This document shows positions 9,364 to 18,266 of a stretch of DNA of 51,576 nucleotides, in pieces. A program made the translations under genes and the position numbers. How positions within the stretch are numbered: position 1 is the first letter of the stretch; every line of letters starts with the position of its first letter. The notes beneath the pieces were generated by a model. It searched no databases. It was given only the letters and a program-made list of their open reading frames with translations, and was not told the DNA's origin. The DNA comes from Verrucomicrobiota bacterium (lineage in GTDB: Bacteria; Verrucomicrobiota; Verrucomicrobiia; Limisphaerales; SIBE01), in assembly GCA_016209525.1 (NCBI GenBank), contig JACQWK010000222.1, forward strand, positions 1 through 51,576, read 5' to 3'.

Positions 9364-10560
9364 TCACTTCAATTGCCTCAAAAGCTCATCCCAGCCTCCC
9401 TCGACGGGCTCGATCTCGATCCGTCCTTCTTTGGCCTGGGCTGAACTCGGCGATGGGGAGGCGGCCGGAGCACTCGCCGGCTCCGGCTCCAGAGTCGCTT
9501 TGATGGGGGTCAAGACCGCCGGGATTCCGTCGTCCGGCACGTCCTCACCCAACACTTGGCTCCGCGAAGGAATGTGCCAATTCGACCGACGTTCCAGCCA
9601 GGTGCGGTAGCGCTGAAAAGTCCACATGCCATGATCCGCGCCGGTCTCGATGACGGAAACGATCTTGAAGAACTCACGGCTGCGGATGAAGTGTTTCACC
9701 GGATGGGTCGGCACGAGAATCTCGCACTCCGGCACGCGGATATTGAGGTCGGGACGGAACTGAAGCCGCTGGCAGACGACGCCGACCAGGCAGTCCGCAA
9801 GTTGGGCCGCCACGTTGTTTTGAATTTCAGCCGGGAAGGCGGAGACGATCCGCTGGAGGGCTTCCACGCACGTCGAGGAATGCACGGTCGAAAGCACCAG
9901 ATGCCCGGTTTCCGCTGCGTTGAGCGTGAGGCGCATGGTTTCCGGGTCGCGCATTTCTCCGACCATCAGCACATCCGGATCTTCGCGCAAGGCATCCAAC
10001 AGAGCCTGCTCAAAGCTTGGCGTGTCCCTGCCCACCTCGCGTTGCCGGAGATAAGCGCGGCGGGGCCGAAACGTGTATTCGATTGGGCTTTCGATGGTGA
10101 CGACGTGCCTGGTCTCCGCAAGATTGATCTCCTGGATGAGGGCAGCGAGCGTTGAGGACTTTCCGCTCCCCGTCGGTCCACTGACCAGGAGCAGGCCGGT
10201 CGTATGCCCGAGGAAGCGCTTCAGATCCGGGTGCAAGTTCAGATTCTCGATCGACGCCTGGAAGGAAGACAGAAGCCGAATGGCCAAGCCGACGCCGCGC
10301 GATGTTTGCAGAATATTGATCCGGCAGCGAATTCCGTGAAGGGTCCGCGATAGGTCGAATGACCGGCGTTCGAGGAAGACAGGCCATTGGCTTGAACCGA
10401 TCAGTTCCTTCGCGATTTCGAGGAGCGCGTTGGCTGGCACGGATTCGCCCACCGTTCTCAACGTTCCTCGAATCCGCACCGCCGCCGGCAAGCCCGGTTC
10501 CAAGTGCAGATCGCTCGCTCCTGCCTCCCGGGCCGCCGCAATAAAGGCTTGAAGGTTCAT
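9364..10560 (-). CDS. pilT: PilT-like type IV pilus twitching ATPase
   Basis: The 398-residue product is a GspE/PilT-family hexameric ATPase acting at the cytoplasmic face of a type IV pilus or pilus-like machine. MNLQAF was chosen as the start because the PilT N-terminal signature follows at once (AGASDLHLEPG, PAAVRIRG). A longer open frame upstream runs through a palindromic repeat. Walker A is GPTGSGKSS with K134; Walker B lies in DVLMVGEMRDPE; the His box is TGHLVLSTVHSS. The C-terminal 60 or so residues are Pro/Ala/Glu-rich and not typical of PilT. The AIRNLIRE motif of classic PilT is not evident (PVKHFIRSREFFKI stands there), so it may be PilU-like. No other pilus gene is adjacent. Confidence 0.88.
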   Translation of the reverse strand: MNLQAFIAAAREAGASDLHLEPGLPAAVRIRGTLRTVGESVPANALLEIAKELIGSSQWPVFLERRSFDLSRTLHGIRCRINILQTSRGVGLAIRLLSSFQASIENLNLHPDLKRFLGHTTGLLLVSGPTGSGKSSTLAALIQEINLAETRHVVTIESPIEYTFRPRRAYLRQREVGRDTPSFEQALLDALREDPDVLMVGEMRDPETMRLTLNAAETGHLVLSTVHSSTCVEALQRIVSAFPAEIQNNVAAQLADCLVGVVCQRLQFRPDLNIRVPECEILVPTHPVKHFIRSREFFKIVSVIETGADHGMWTFQRYRTWLERRSNWHIPSRSQVLGEDVPDDGIPAVLTPIKATLEPEPASAPAASPSPSSAQAKEGRIEIEPVEGGWDELLRQLK

Positions 10561-10642
10561 CCGAGAGTAAACAAGATTTCTGGCAGAAAGTTGCATGCAC
10601 ACGCGCCGGCCATTCATCTCAAGCATTCGCGCGAACCTCTCC

Positions 10643-10688
10643 ATGAACCTGGTAGGGCTGACCTGCAGGTCAGCTCTACCAGGTTCAT
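10643..10688. repeat. 46-bp palindrome (family D, copy 1) between divergent genes
   Basis: ATGAACCTGGTAGGGCTGACC is followed by its near-perfect complement (one mismatch). The same palindrome without a mismatch occurs at 22522-22563. A decayed relative, beginning ATGAACCTCGTAGCAGCGGA and containing an AGCGGAC/GTCCGCT stem, follows at about 10727-10760, immediately before the DUF1080 start codon. Both lie in the promoter space of the pilT-like and DUF1080 genes. Confidence 0.8.
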
Positions 10689-10768
10689 GGTCGCAATGCG
10701 CGCCAAATTTGGCGTGGAGGCTCTCCATGAACCTCGTAGCAGCGGACGTGAGTCCGCTCCATTTCCTG

Positions 10769-12166
10769 ATGAGTTGCCTCATTCTGGCCACCGTCTTGTC
10801 CACCTCCGCAGAGTCGCCTGCCGCATGGAAACCACTTTTCAACGGCCGCAATCTGGACGGCTGGGACACTTACCTCGCCCCGCCGGCCGACTCCAAGACT
10901 CCGCTTGGCTGGAACAACGATCCGCGGGACGTGTTTACCGTCGTCGATGCCGACGCCGCGAGCGCGATTCGCGTTTCCGGCGAGATTTACGGATCGGTCA
11001 CGACGCGGGAATCGTTCACCAATTTCCACATACGCGTCGAATTCAAGTGGGGCGAGAAACGCTGGCCTCCCCGCGCGAATGTGGGACGCGACACCGGCAT
11101 TCTCTATTGTTGCGTCAAGGAGCCGAACCCGAACACGGGCTGGATGACATCGGTGGAGTGCAACATCATGGAAAAAGGCATCGGCCAATGGTGGAGCGTC
11201 AACGGCGCAATCATCGATGTCGAAGGTCTGAACGTCACGAAAGAGATGGAACCGGAGGTTCCTTACCAGAAGGAAGGACCGGGCGAGAAGCTGATCGTGT
11301 ACAAGCGCGGCGCGCCCCGAATCGTGGCTGACCCGAGCTACGGCGTCACACCCAGCTTCGATGAGGAAAAGCCGCGCGGGGAATGGAATACCGTGGAAGT
11401 GCTGTTTTGGGCGGGCCAGTGCATTCATCTGCTCAACGGCCGAGTGAATCTGGTGGCGACGTATCCCCGTTTCACGGAGGCGAGCCGAGTTGTTCCGTTG
11501 CGTTCAGGAAAACTCCAGCTCCAGTCCGAAGGGGCCGAGTGCTATTACCGGAAAGTTGAGGTACGTTCCATTGACGAAGTTCCAACTGAGTATCTGGATT
11601 TGATTCCGCGGGCGCAGGATGACGAGGCGGGATTCAAACCACTCTTCGGCAAGAATGCCGCAGAAGGATGGGCCCAGTGTGGTCCCGGTCATTTTACCTT
11701 TGAAGACGGAGTCGCCACGGGACACGGCGGCATGGGGCTGTGGTGGTACACGCGCCAGACAGTCACCAACTTCGTCCTGCGCGGCGAGTTCTTGCAAGAC
11801 CAGGCCATCGCGGACTCCGGCGTGTTCGTGCGCTTCCCGAATCCAGGAAATGATCCGTGGGTTGCGGTCCGCCAGGGGCAGGAAATGGAAATCGGCGATC
11901 CCAATCCGGAAAAGCCCACTTGGCGGACGGGATCGATCTATCCGTTGAAGGCATCCGTCAGCGCCAATACCAAACCGCCCGGGCAATGGAACGAGTACGA
12001 AATGGTCTGTATCGAGCACGACTACTCCATTCGCATGAATGGCCGGCTGGTAACGACATGGAGCGATCCCAATCGGCGTTCTCAATCCGGCTACATCGGC
12101 CTGCAGAACTACAATGACGGCAAAACCGTCCAGCACAGAAATCTGAGGATCAAGGAACTACCTTGA
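10769..12166 (+). CDS. Secreted protein with two DUF1080 (3-keto-disaccharide hydrolase) domains
   Basis: This 465-residue protein has a signal peptide from MSCLILATVLSTSA; that ATG was preferred over upstream ones that lie in a palindromic repeat. Domain 1 (about 20-210) opens with WKPLFNGRNLDGW, the hallmark of DUF1080 laminin-G-like folds. Domain 2 (about 285-465) opens with FKPLFGKNAAEGW and contains the conserved SGVFVRFP and WNEYE segments. Some DUF1080 members hydrolyse 3-keto-glycosides, so a periplasmic sugar-binding or hydrolase role is likely. The next gene is a Gfo/Idh/MocA oxidoreductase on the same strand, a pairing that fits 3-keto sugar metabolism, though 580 bp of repeats separate them. 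Confidence 0.85.
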   Translation: MSCLILATVLSTSAESPAAWKPLFNGRNLDGWDTYLAPPADSKTPLGWNNDPRDVFTVVDADAASAIRVSGEIYGSVTTRESFTNFHIRVEFKWGEKRWPPRANVGRDTGILYCCVKEPNPNTGWMTSVECNIMEKGIGQWWSVNGAIIDVEGLNVTKEMEPEVPYQKEGPGEKLIVYKRGAPRIVADPSYGVTPSFDEEKPRGEWNTVEVLFWAGQCIHLLNGRVNLVATYPRFTEASRVVPLRSGKLQLQSEGAECYYRKVEVRSIDEVPTEYLDLIPRAQDDEAGFKPLFGKNAAEGWAQCGPGHFTFEDGVATGHGGMGLWWYTRQTVTNFVLRGEFLQDQAIADSGVFVRFPNPGNDPWVAVRQGQEMEIGDPNPEKPTWRTGSIYPLKASVSANTKPPGQWNEYEMVCIEHDYSIRMNGRLVTTWSDPNRRSQSGYIGLQNYNDGKTVQHRNLRIKELP

Positions 12167-12203
12167 AGCACAGCGCGGCGCAGCCGAGACTACAAGGCGG
12201 GGC

Positions 12204-12742
12204 AATGACGAAGGACGAAGCACGAATGACCAAAGAATCACGAATGACCGAATGCCCAGTCATCCCGGTCGTTCCGACGCGCACGGCCTGGGGTGGTGAT
12301 TAGATGTCCACTTCCCGTCAAGACCCATGCTTAAAGGCCTCCGCGGTCGGCCTCCCTCTCCCAGCGGGAGAGGGCCGGGATGAGGGAAAATCGTCGGCAA
12401 GTCTCAATGTCTCTGGTTTGCCCGGCGTTTCACCCTCACCCTGCCGCTCTCCCTCAGGGAGAGGGAAAACGCATCCTGCGTTTGAAGCGACCGGGCGCGC
12501 TTGTTTGCTCGAACCGGTGCGGTCAATCCTCCCTCTCCCCAAGGGAGAGGGCCGAGGTGAGGGGGAACACGATCTCGGGGCACCCGAGAGGTTAGCCGCT
12601 GGATTCAGCGAGGAACCACTACCGCCGATCGGTGAAATCCGGTGTTCCGGCTGGTTCCGAACCACTGAGCCCGAATCCCGCCGCTCGTCATTCGCCATTC
12701 GTCATTACTTCATCATTCGTCCTTAGTCCTTCGTCATTCGCT
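12204..12742. repeat. Repeat cluster: GAATGAC tandem units and three CCCTCTCCC palindromes
   Basis: Short GACGAA/GAATGAC units occupy 12204-12255, and their complement (ATTCGTCATT-type) 12686-12740. Between them are three family-B palindromes at 12354-12387, 12431-12466 and 12529-12566, each of the form CCCTCTCCC-N-GGGAGAGGG with CCGGGGTGAGGG-like extensions. No gene is supported in 12167-12747; open frames there come from the repeats. Confidence 0.75.
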
Positions 12743-12747
12743 GAACT

Positions 12748-13866
12748 GTGACTGCAAATCGCCCCATCCGCCTCGGCATCATCGGGTGCGGCAATGTGCT
12801 GAGCGCCTACCGATCGGCCATCGACAGACTTCGGCTGCGCGGTTTGGCTGAAGTCACGATGGCGTGCGGGCGCGAATCCCAACGCAAATCCGCTTGCGCC
12901 GGGCTGTGCCTTCAACGATTCACTACGAATGCGGACGAGTTGATCGGATCTGCGGACGTTGACCTGGTTCTCATTCTGACCTCCATGGCCGAACATGCTT
13001 CGCTCGTCCGCGCGGCCTTGCAGGCCGGCAAGCATGTCCTGGTCGAAAAACCGCTGGCGACATCGCTGGAGGAGGCGAGAGCGTTGGTGCGAATGGCGAA
13101 ACGCAGCCGAGGGTATCTCCTTTGCGCTCCCTTCACAATTCTCAGCCCGACCTTTCAAACGATGGCCCGCCGCATCCGGCGAGGCGAGATTGGAAGAGTC
13201 TGTTCTGCTCGCGCGCGCTACGGTTGGTCCGGCCCGTCGTGGAGCGAATGGTTTTACAGACCGGGCGGCGGCTGCCTGTTCGACCTGGGGGTGTACTGCG
13301 TCACCAGTCTGACCGGCCTGCTCGGTCCGGCGAAACGCGTCCTGGCCATGACCGGCGTGGCGATTCCTGAACGCGAGATCAACGGCAAAATGACCCGTGT
13401 CAGAGCCGAGGACAACGCGCAAGTGCTCCTCGATTTCGGGAACTCCGCCTTTGCCGTGGTCACGACGGGCTTCACGCTCCAGCAATATCGTTCGCCCGCG
13501 CTTGAGATTTACGGCACAACGGGGACGATCCAGATGCTCGGCGACGACTGGCATCCGGAGGGTTACGAGTTATGGCAAAACTCGGTCGGCGCTTGGCAAG
13601 TGTTCAAAGAAAGCGACCCCGATTGGCCCTGGACCGACGGCCTGCGGCACTTGGTCGAGTGCATCCGCAAAGGCCGGCGCCCGCTCGTGACGCCGGAGCA
13701 TGCGTGCCACGTGCTCGAAATCATGGTCAAGGCGCAGCAATCGGGACGCGAAGGCCGGGCGCTGACCATAGACAGCGCCTTCCCTCTGCCGGTTTTTCGC
13801 AAGTCGGTGGGACGCGCACGCGCGCATCTCGTCCACGACCGAGCGCGGGTGCATCCGCTGCAATGA
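12748..13866 (+). CDS. Gfo/Idh/MocA family NAD(P)-dependent oxidoreductase
   Basis: The 372-residue product starts with GTG. It has the N-terminal Rossmann fold of the family (LGIIGCGNV, residues about 9-17) and the conserved EKPLATSLEEA motif holding the catalytic-type Lys. The C-terminal beta-sheet domain contains GGGCLFDLGVYCV and ends with an H-A-C-H-V-L-E helix. Members oxidise or reduce sugars, inositols or related polyols at the cost of NAD(P). No Tat signal is present, so it is cytoplasmic. The stop codon lies within a short ATGACGAATGACG repeat. It is followed 68 bp later by an EamA transporter. Confidence 0.88.
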   Translation: MTANRPIRLGIIGCGNVLSAYRSAIDRLRLRGLAEVTMACGRESQRKSACAGLCLQRFTTNADELIGSADVDLVLILTSMAEHASLVRAALQAGKHVLVEKPLATSLEEARALVRMAKRSRGYLLCAPFTILSPTFQTMARRIRRGEIGRVCSARARYGWSGPSWSEWFYRPGGGCLFDLGVYCVTSLTGLLGPAKRVLAMTGVAIPEREINGKMTRVRAEDNAQVLLDFGNSAFAVVTTGFTLQQYRSPALEIYGTTGTIQMLGDDWHPEGYELWQNSVGAWQVFKESDPDWPWTDGLRHLVECIRKGRRPLVTPEHACHVLEIMVKAQQSGREGRALTIDSAFPLPVFRKSVGRARAHLVHDRARVHPLQ

Positions 13867-13934
13867 CGAATGACGAAATCCGAAGTCATTCGTCATTGGT
13901 CCGGGCCTGCCGTGCCTCCAGCCAAAGGAGCGCC

Positions 13935-14984
13935 ATGATGCCTCGCTGGTTTCTTTGGGCCGCGCTCGCGCTGATTTCTTGGGGGATTTGGGCGATCATT
14001 TCCAAAATCATTGGCGATGCGCTCTCCGCGGCGCACAGCCAGGCGTTGTCCACTCTCGGTCTGCTCCCGGTCATGCTATTACTGGGTCTGTCCAAGACCT
14101 TTTCGCTTCCGTGGGAGCCGCGCCTGCTCGACACCGGGAATCCCGGCGGGCAAGCACTGCCATCCTCGGGTCCTTCCGACACCTCGACTGACGAAGTGCA
14201 AAGGCCGCTGAGCGCCGCGAGAGTCGCGGCGGCAAATGGAATCGGCCCTGATGGCCCGTCTCACAACGGTTCAGGTGACGCTCGTGGTTTGGCCTTCGCC
14301 CTGACGGCTGGCATCCTCTCTTGTCTGGGTAACGTCGCCTATTACCACGCCTTGAACCTCGGCGGCAAAGCGGCAACCGTCATTCCTCTGACGGCCCTCT
14401 ACCCCCTGGTCACCGTCTTGCTCGCGCTACTGCTGCTGCGAGAACGATTGAACGCAGCACAGACCTCGGGCATCGCGCTTTCCTTAGGGGCTATCTACCT
14501 TTTCAACATTCAGAATGACTCGGGTTTTCTATCGGGAGGACTCGTGTTTGCGTTGCTGCCGATCGTTCTTTGGGGTGTGGCGGGCTTGCTGCAAAAGGTC
14601 GCCTCGAACTTTCTCTCCGGCGAAGCCGCGACTTTCTGGTTCCTCTCGGCTTTTGTGCCGGTCGCTTTGATCATTCTCATCAGCCAGCCTTGGCCGGAAC
14701 GCGTCAGTTCGACCACCTGGCTTTTGGTCGCCGCGCTCGGCTTGTTTTTCAGCCTGGGCAACTACGCCCTCCTGGCTGCGTTTGCCAGACAGGGCAAAGC
14801 GTCGCTTATCACGCCTTTAACGGCGCTCTATCCTGTCGTGAGCGTGCCCGTTGCGGTTCTTTTTCTCGGAGAAAAAGTCGGACCGCGTGAATGGACTGGG
14901 ATCGGGCTTGCGCTTGTCTCCGTGGCTGCTCTGTCGTATGAAAAGACGGCGAAGACGGTCGAAGCCGGATCGTTGAAATTATGA
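13935..14984 (+). CDS. EamA/DMT-superfamily transporter
   Basis: This 349-residue inner-membrane protein has about ten hydrophobic segments in two EamA halves. The first half ends with LTALYPLVTVLLALLLLRERL and the second with the matching LTALYPVVSVPVAVLFLGEKV, the duplicated EamA signature. The start at 13935 has a good ribosome site (AAAGGAG at 13924-13930). Between the second and third membrane segments there is a hydrophilic stretch of about 50 residues rich in Gly, Ser and Asp that is unusual for the family. It includes a GCCGCGAGAGTCGCGGC palindrome (from 14216) and may be a repeat that entered in frame. The substrate is unknown. Its stop overlaps the next start as ATGA. Confidence 0.88.
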   Translation: MMPRWFLWAALALISWGIWAIISKIIGDALSAAHSQALSTLGLLPVMLLLGLSKTFSLPWEPRLLDTGNPGGQALPSSGPSDTSTDEVQRPLSAARVAAANGIGPDGPSHNGSGDARGLAFALTAGILSCLGNVAYYHALNLGGKAATVIPLTALYPLVTVLLALLLLRERLNAAQTSGIALSLGAIYLFNIQNDSGFLSGGLVFALLPIVLWGVAGLLQKVASNFLSGEAATFWFLSAFVPVALIILISQPWPERVSSTTWLLVAALGLFFSLGNYALLAAFARQGKASLITPLTALYPVVSVPVAVLFLGEKVGPREWTGIGLALVSVAALSYEKTAKTVEAGSLKL

Positions 14985-15958
14985 AATCCATCTCGACTTT
15001 GCTCAAAGAAGGCCTCGTCTTGGGCGACGGCGGCTATCTGATCGAACTCGAACGCCGCGGGTACGTGGACAGCGGCTCCGAGCGCGAGAAAGTTGGCACC
15101 GGGAAGGGGAGCGGACAATTCACCCCGGAAGTGGCCATCGAACATCCGGAGGCCTTGCGGGCGCTGCACCACGAATTTCTGGACGCCGGATCGATCGTGT
15201 TGCAGGCTCTGACGTTTTTCGGGACTCGGGAGAAACTCAGCCGCGCGGGCTACGGCGACCAGATGGAGGCCATCAATGCCGCCGCCGTCAAGATTGCCAA
15301 AGAAGTCGCGGGCGACCGCGCGCTCGTTGCAGGCAGCGTCTCCCGCACTCAATTATTCGAGAGGCAACGCCCGCCGTCGGCCCAGCACGCGCGCGATCTG
15401 TTCGAAGAACAAATCCGTCTGCTCAAAGACGCAGGCGTCGATTTCCTGATCCTCGAGACGTTCTTCCGGCTGGATGAGATGCTCATTGCCCTCGATTGCG
15501 CGGTCAATAGCGGCCTGCCGGTCGTGGCCACCATGAGCTTCCGGCCGTTGATCACGAAATCCGGCGACGATCACACGCCCGCAGACTGCGCGCGTGCCAT
15601 GGCGGAGCACGGCGCCATCGCCGTGGGCGCCAACTGTGAACAGGAGCCGCAACGAATGCTGCCGTTGCTCCGCGAGATGCGCGAGGCGGTCCAAACGCCG
15701 ATTGCCGCGCAGCCGGCCGCATTTCGCACCACGGACGATTGCCATTGCTTCACTCGTCAACCGGCATTCCCGGACGATCTGGAAACCATTCAAGTATCGC
15801 GGCAGGCATTCTACGACTTCGGCAAGTCGGCGAAAGCGGAGGGTTTCGCCTACATCGGCGGCTGCTGCGGCTGCAACGCGGCCTACATCCGCGCGCTTGC
15901 GCGGGGAGTTGCGGAAGGGAAGTCGCCGGCCTCCGGCCGCGGTGGAAACCACAATTGA
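14981..15958 (+). CDS. Homocysteine S-methyltransferase family protein (betaine-homocysteine methyltransferase-like)
   Basis: The 325-residue TIM-barrel enzyme has the family landmarks: LVLGDGGYL near the N-terminus, QALTFFGTREKL, a Cys-containing GANCEQEP strand, and C-terminal YIGGCCGCNAAYI. The last two supply the three zinc-binding cysteines that activate homocysteine or a related thiol. It should transfer a methyl group from betaine, S-methylmethionine or a similar donor. The ATG overlaps the stop of the upstream EamA transporter by four bases, so the two are translationally coupled and the transporter may move the donor or product (inference). It ends just before a GC-rich palindrome. 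Confidence 0.88.
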   Translation: MKSISTLLKEGLVLGDGGYLIELERRGYVDSGSEREKVGTGKGSGQFTPEVAIEHPEALRALHHEFLDAGSIVLQALTFFGTREKLSRAGYGDQMEAINAAAVKIAKEVAGDRALVAGSVSRTQLFERQRPPSAQHARDLFEEQIRLLKDAGVDFLILETFFRLDEMLIALDCAVNSGLPVVATMSFRPLITKSGDDHTPADCARAMAEHGAIAVGANCEQEPQRMLPLLREMREAVQTPIAAQPAAFRTTDDCHCFTRQPAFPDDLETIQVSRQAFYDFGKSAKAEGFAYIGGCCGCNAAYIRALARGVAEGKSPASGRGGNHN

Positions 15959-16003
15959 CCTGCGGCCTGATGGAATTGGGTCCGCTCCATGAACTGGCGA
16001 AGC

Positions 16004-16062
16004 GGAGCGCGGGCGGCTCGCCCGCGGGTTTCTTGCCCGCGTCCGGACGAACGGGCGAACTC
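16004..16062. repeat. GGAGCGCGGGCGGCTCGCCCGC repeat (family H, half copy)
   Basis: The GGGCGGCTCGCCCG core and the following TTTCTTGCCCGCGTCCG match the left side of the full palindrome at 23682-23750. The right arm is degenerate here. The rest of 15959-16212 shows no gene. Confidence 0.65.
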
Positions 16063-16212
16063 TCCATGCACCTCCACGCAGGAGCCGACGCGAGCAGGCT
16101 CATTTCTCCTCTCCCGGAAGTCAGAGCCTCTTTGCGTCGGCAGCTACGATTCTCGCTCTCAATGCATGATTCATAAACCAAACGGTCGCGGGATGAGCGA
16201 AGACACAGGAGC

Positions 16213-17184
16213 ATGAGTTCGCACTCCAGCTTCAAGCCGGCCTCGGCCACCTCATTTTGCGCCATCGGCGTTGATGTTGGCGGCACCAAAATTGCCGCCG
16301 GAATCGTGACGTTTCCGGGTGCAGGCATGGTCGCCCGGCGCGCCCTCCCGACGTTTCCCAAGCGTGGCGGCGAGCCTGTGCTGGCGGATGTGCTGCGACT
16401 CGCCAAGGAACTGATCGAAGAAGCGTCCGAGCTAGAGTTGAGGGTGGGCGCCATTGGTGTCGGCGTGTGTGAACTCGTGGATCTGACCGGCCAGATCGCG
16501 AGCGCGAACTGCATTTCCTGGGAAGGCATTCCGATTCAGGAACAGTTGCAACCGCTGGCGCCGACTTTCGTCGAGGCCGACGTGCGCGCCGCGGCTCTGG
16601 GCGAGGCCATGTTCGGGGCCGGCCATCAATTCAAAACTTTCATCTACTTGACCGTGGGCACCGGCATCAGCTCCTGTTTCGTCATTGACGGATGTCCGTT
16701 TCCTGGCGCGCGCGGAGCGGCGGGCACGATTGCGAGCAGTCCACTCACTGCGGTCTGCGAAAGGTGCGGCAACATCGAGCACCGCACGCTGGAAGAGATT
16801 GCTTCCGGGCCCGCGCTGGTCACGCGGTATAATCTGCGCGCCGCTGGTCGAGTCCACTCGGCTGAGGAGGTGATCGCCGCGGCCAACGCAGGAGATCCGG
16901 CCGCCACGGCCGTGGTGCGATCGGCAGGAGACGCGCTAGGAAAGACCGTGGCCTTGCTCGTCAACGCGCTCGATCCCGAGGCAGTGGTGGTGGGTGGCGG
17001 GTTGGGCTCGAGCGGCGGAACTTTCTGGGAGTGTTTCGAAGCGACCACACGGCGGCTGATTTGGTCCGATCTGAATCGCAACCTGCCGATGTTGACGGCA
17101 GGATTAAAGGGGGATGCCGGTCTGATCGGCGCTGCCGCGGCTGCGTGCTTGAAATTGAAGTCAGAAAAGGCGTCACAACCCTGA
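16213..17184 (+). CDS. ROK family sugar kinase/regulator-like protein
   Basis: The 323-residue protein has the ROK ATP-binding start (GVDVGGTKIAAGIV, about residues 18-31), the catalytic-region YLTVGTGIS and a C-terminal VVVGGGLGSSGG. No DNA-binding domain precedes it, so it is a kinase-type member (glucokinase or N-acetylsugar kinase) and not a NagC-type repressor. The usual zinc motif CxCGxxGCxE is altered to CERCGNIEHRTLEE: the spacing of the first cysteines is changed and the last Cys is lost. This may affect metal binding and substrate choice. It stands alone between a palindromic repeat and the convergent mogA gene. Confidence 0.85.
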   Translation: MSSHSSFKPASATSFCAIGVDVGGTKIAAGIVTFPGAGMVARRALPTFPKRGGEPVLADVLRLAKELIEEASELELRVGAIGVGVCELVDLTGQIASANCISWEGIPIQEQLQPLAPTFVEADVRAAALGEAMFGAGHQFKTFIYLTVGTGISSCFVIDGCPFPGARGAAGTIASSPLTAVCERCGNIEHRTLEEIASGPALVTRYNLRAAGRVHSAEEVIAAANAGDPAATAVVRSAGDALGKTVALLVNALDPEAVVVGGGLGSSGGTFWECFEATTRRLIWSDLNRNLPMLTAGLKGDAGLIGAAAAACLKLKSEKASQP

Positions 17185-17197
17185 TCGATCCCTTTGA

Positions 17198-17235
17198 TTT
17201 CCGAAATCCGAAACCTGAAATCCGAAACAAACCCA
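17198..17235. repeat. Short tandem CCGAAATC-type repeat (family M)
   Basis: TTTCCGAAATCCGAAACC and related units follow each other just after the ROK stop codon. A related block is found inside a coding sequence at 44845-44912. Confidence 0.5.
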
Positions 17236-17243
17236 AGAGACTG

Positions 17244-17726
17244 TCAGCAACTGGTCGGCACCTCTTGCAGGATCTCCACGCAATGCGGGATTGCGCCGAC
17301 GACAAACCCGAGACACTCCACGGCGCCGCTCGGTTTGCCGGGCAAGCAGATCACGAGCGATTTCTCAACCACCACCGCGAGATTGCGCGAGAGGATGGCA
17401 TTCTTGGTCAACTTCATGGACTCCATCCGCATGACTTCGCCGAAGCCGGGCAGTTCGCGCACGGCAATCTCACGGACGGCCTCCGGGGTAACATCCCGCA
17501 ATGCCACCCCGGTTCCTCCGGTCGTCAGAACCAAGTGGCACCCGTTCGCGACCTGCTCGCGAACCGCGCGCTGGATGTCCCGCTTTTCATCGGGCACCAA
17601 CGATTCCGCCACGACTTTCCAGGCGTAGCGGTCCGCCGCCTGCTTCAAAGCGGGGCCTCCGAGGTCGTCATATTCCCCGCGCGAGGCGCGATCGGAGATC
17701 GTGATAATTCCAACCAGGATTTGCAT
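17244..17726 (-). CDS. mogA: Molybdopterin adenylyltransferase, MogA/MoaB family
   Basis: The 160-residue protein covers the whole MoCF-binding domain: GIITISDRASRGEYDD at the N-terminus, the LTTGGTGVALRDVTPEAV loop that binds molybdopterin, and the C-terminal LPGKPSGAVEC loop. It should adenylylate molybdopterin before metal insertion. It lies downstream of moaC and panB on the same strand with an 87-bp gap, so it is probably in the same operon. MogA and MoaB cannot be separated safely from sequence reading alone. Confidence 0.9.
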   Translation of the reverse strand: MQILVGIITISDRASRGEYDDLGGPALKQAADRYAWKVVAESLVPDEKRDIQRAVREQVANGCHLVLTTGGTGVALRDVTPEAVREIAVRELPGFGEVMRMESMKLTKNAILSRNLAVVVEKSLVICLPGKPSGAVECLGFVVGAIPHCVEILQEVPTSC

Positions 17727-17813
17727 AGTCGAGTGCAGTATTCGGAAATCGTTTGGATTTTTGCTGGAACTCTAAGTGGGTTCATGTTTCGTCAAAATGT
17801 GAAGAAACCACGC

Positions 17814-18266
17814 TTATGATTTGCTCTTCGAAACGAGTCTCACATTGATGATCCTCATTCGTTTGTCCACGGCTTTGCACATGTCATAAATCGTCAGCGC
17901 TGCCAGAGCCACTGCGGTGAGCGCTTCCATTTCCACGCCGGTTTGCGCCGCGATCTTTGCCGAGGCCCGGATCAAGATTCGATCCCGTTTCTTGGGGATT
18001 TCAAATTCAACGTGGCAATGGCTGATCGGCAACGGGTGGCACAGAGGGATCAATTCTCCTGTCCGTTTGGCCGCCATGATCCCGGCCAGCCGTGCGGTCG
18101 CGAGCACGTTCCCTTTGGCGATGGCGTTGCGTTCGATCAAACGGAGGGTGGCCTTCTGCAAACGAATCTCGCCCTGCGCAATCGCTTCGCGCGCTTGGAC
18201 CGGTTTGGCCGACACATCGACCATCCTAGCTTCTCCGCTTGGGTCAAGGTGCGTCAGATTCTTCAT
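17814..18266 (-). CDS. moaC: Cyclic pyranopterin monophosphate synthase MoaC
   Basis: The 150-residue product has the MoaC signatures LTHLDPSGEARMVDVS, the metal and substrate segment IPLCHPLPISHC, and GVEMEALTAVALAALTIYDMCK. Together with MoaA it makes cyclic pyranopterin monophosphate, the first step of molybdenum cofactor synthesis. MKNLTH was chosen as the start because the open frame upstream is inside panB; this start overlaps the panB stop by four bases, a sign of coupling. moaA, moaD and moaE are not in the window. Confidence 0.95.
   Translation of the reverse strand: MKNLTHLDPSGEARMVDVSAKPVQAREAIAQGEIRLQKATLRLIERNAIAKGNVLATARLAGIMAAKRTGELIPLCHPLPISHCHVEFEIPKKRDRILIRASAKIAAQTGVEMEALTAVALAALTIYDMCKAVDKRMRIINVRLVSKSKS

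Noticed and set aside
12304..12726. Open frames of 126-140 codons on both strands
   Set aside because: They consist of the translated CCCTCTCCC and GAATGAC repeats (PLPAGEGRDEG-type peptides).
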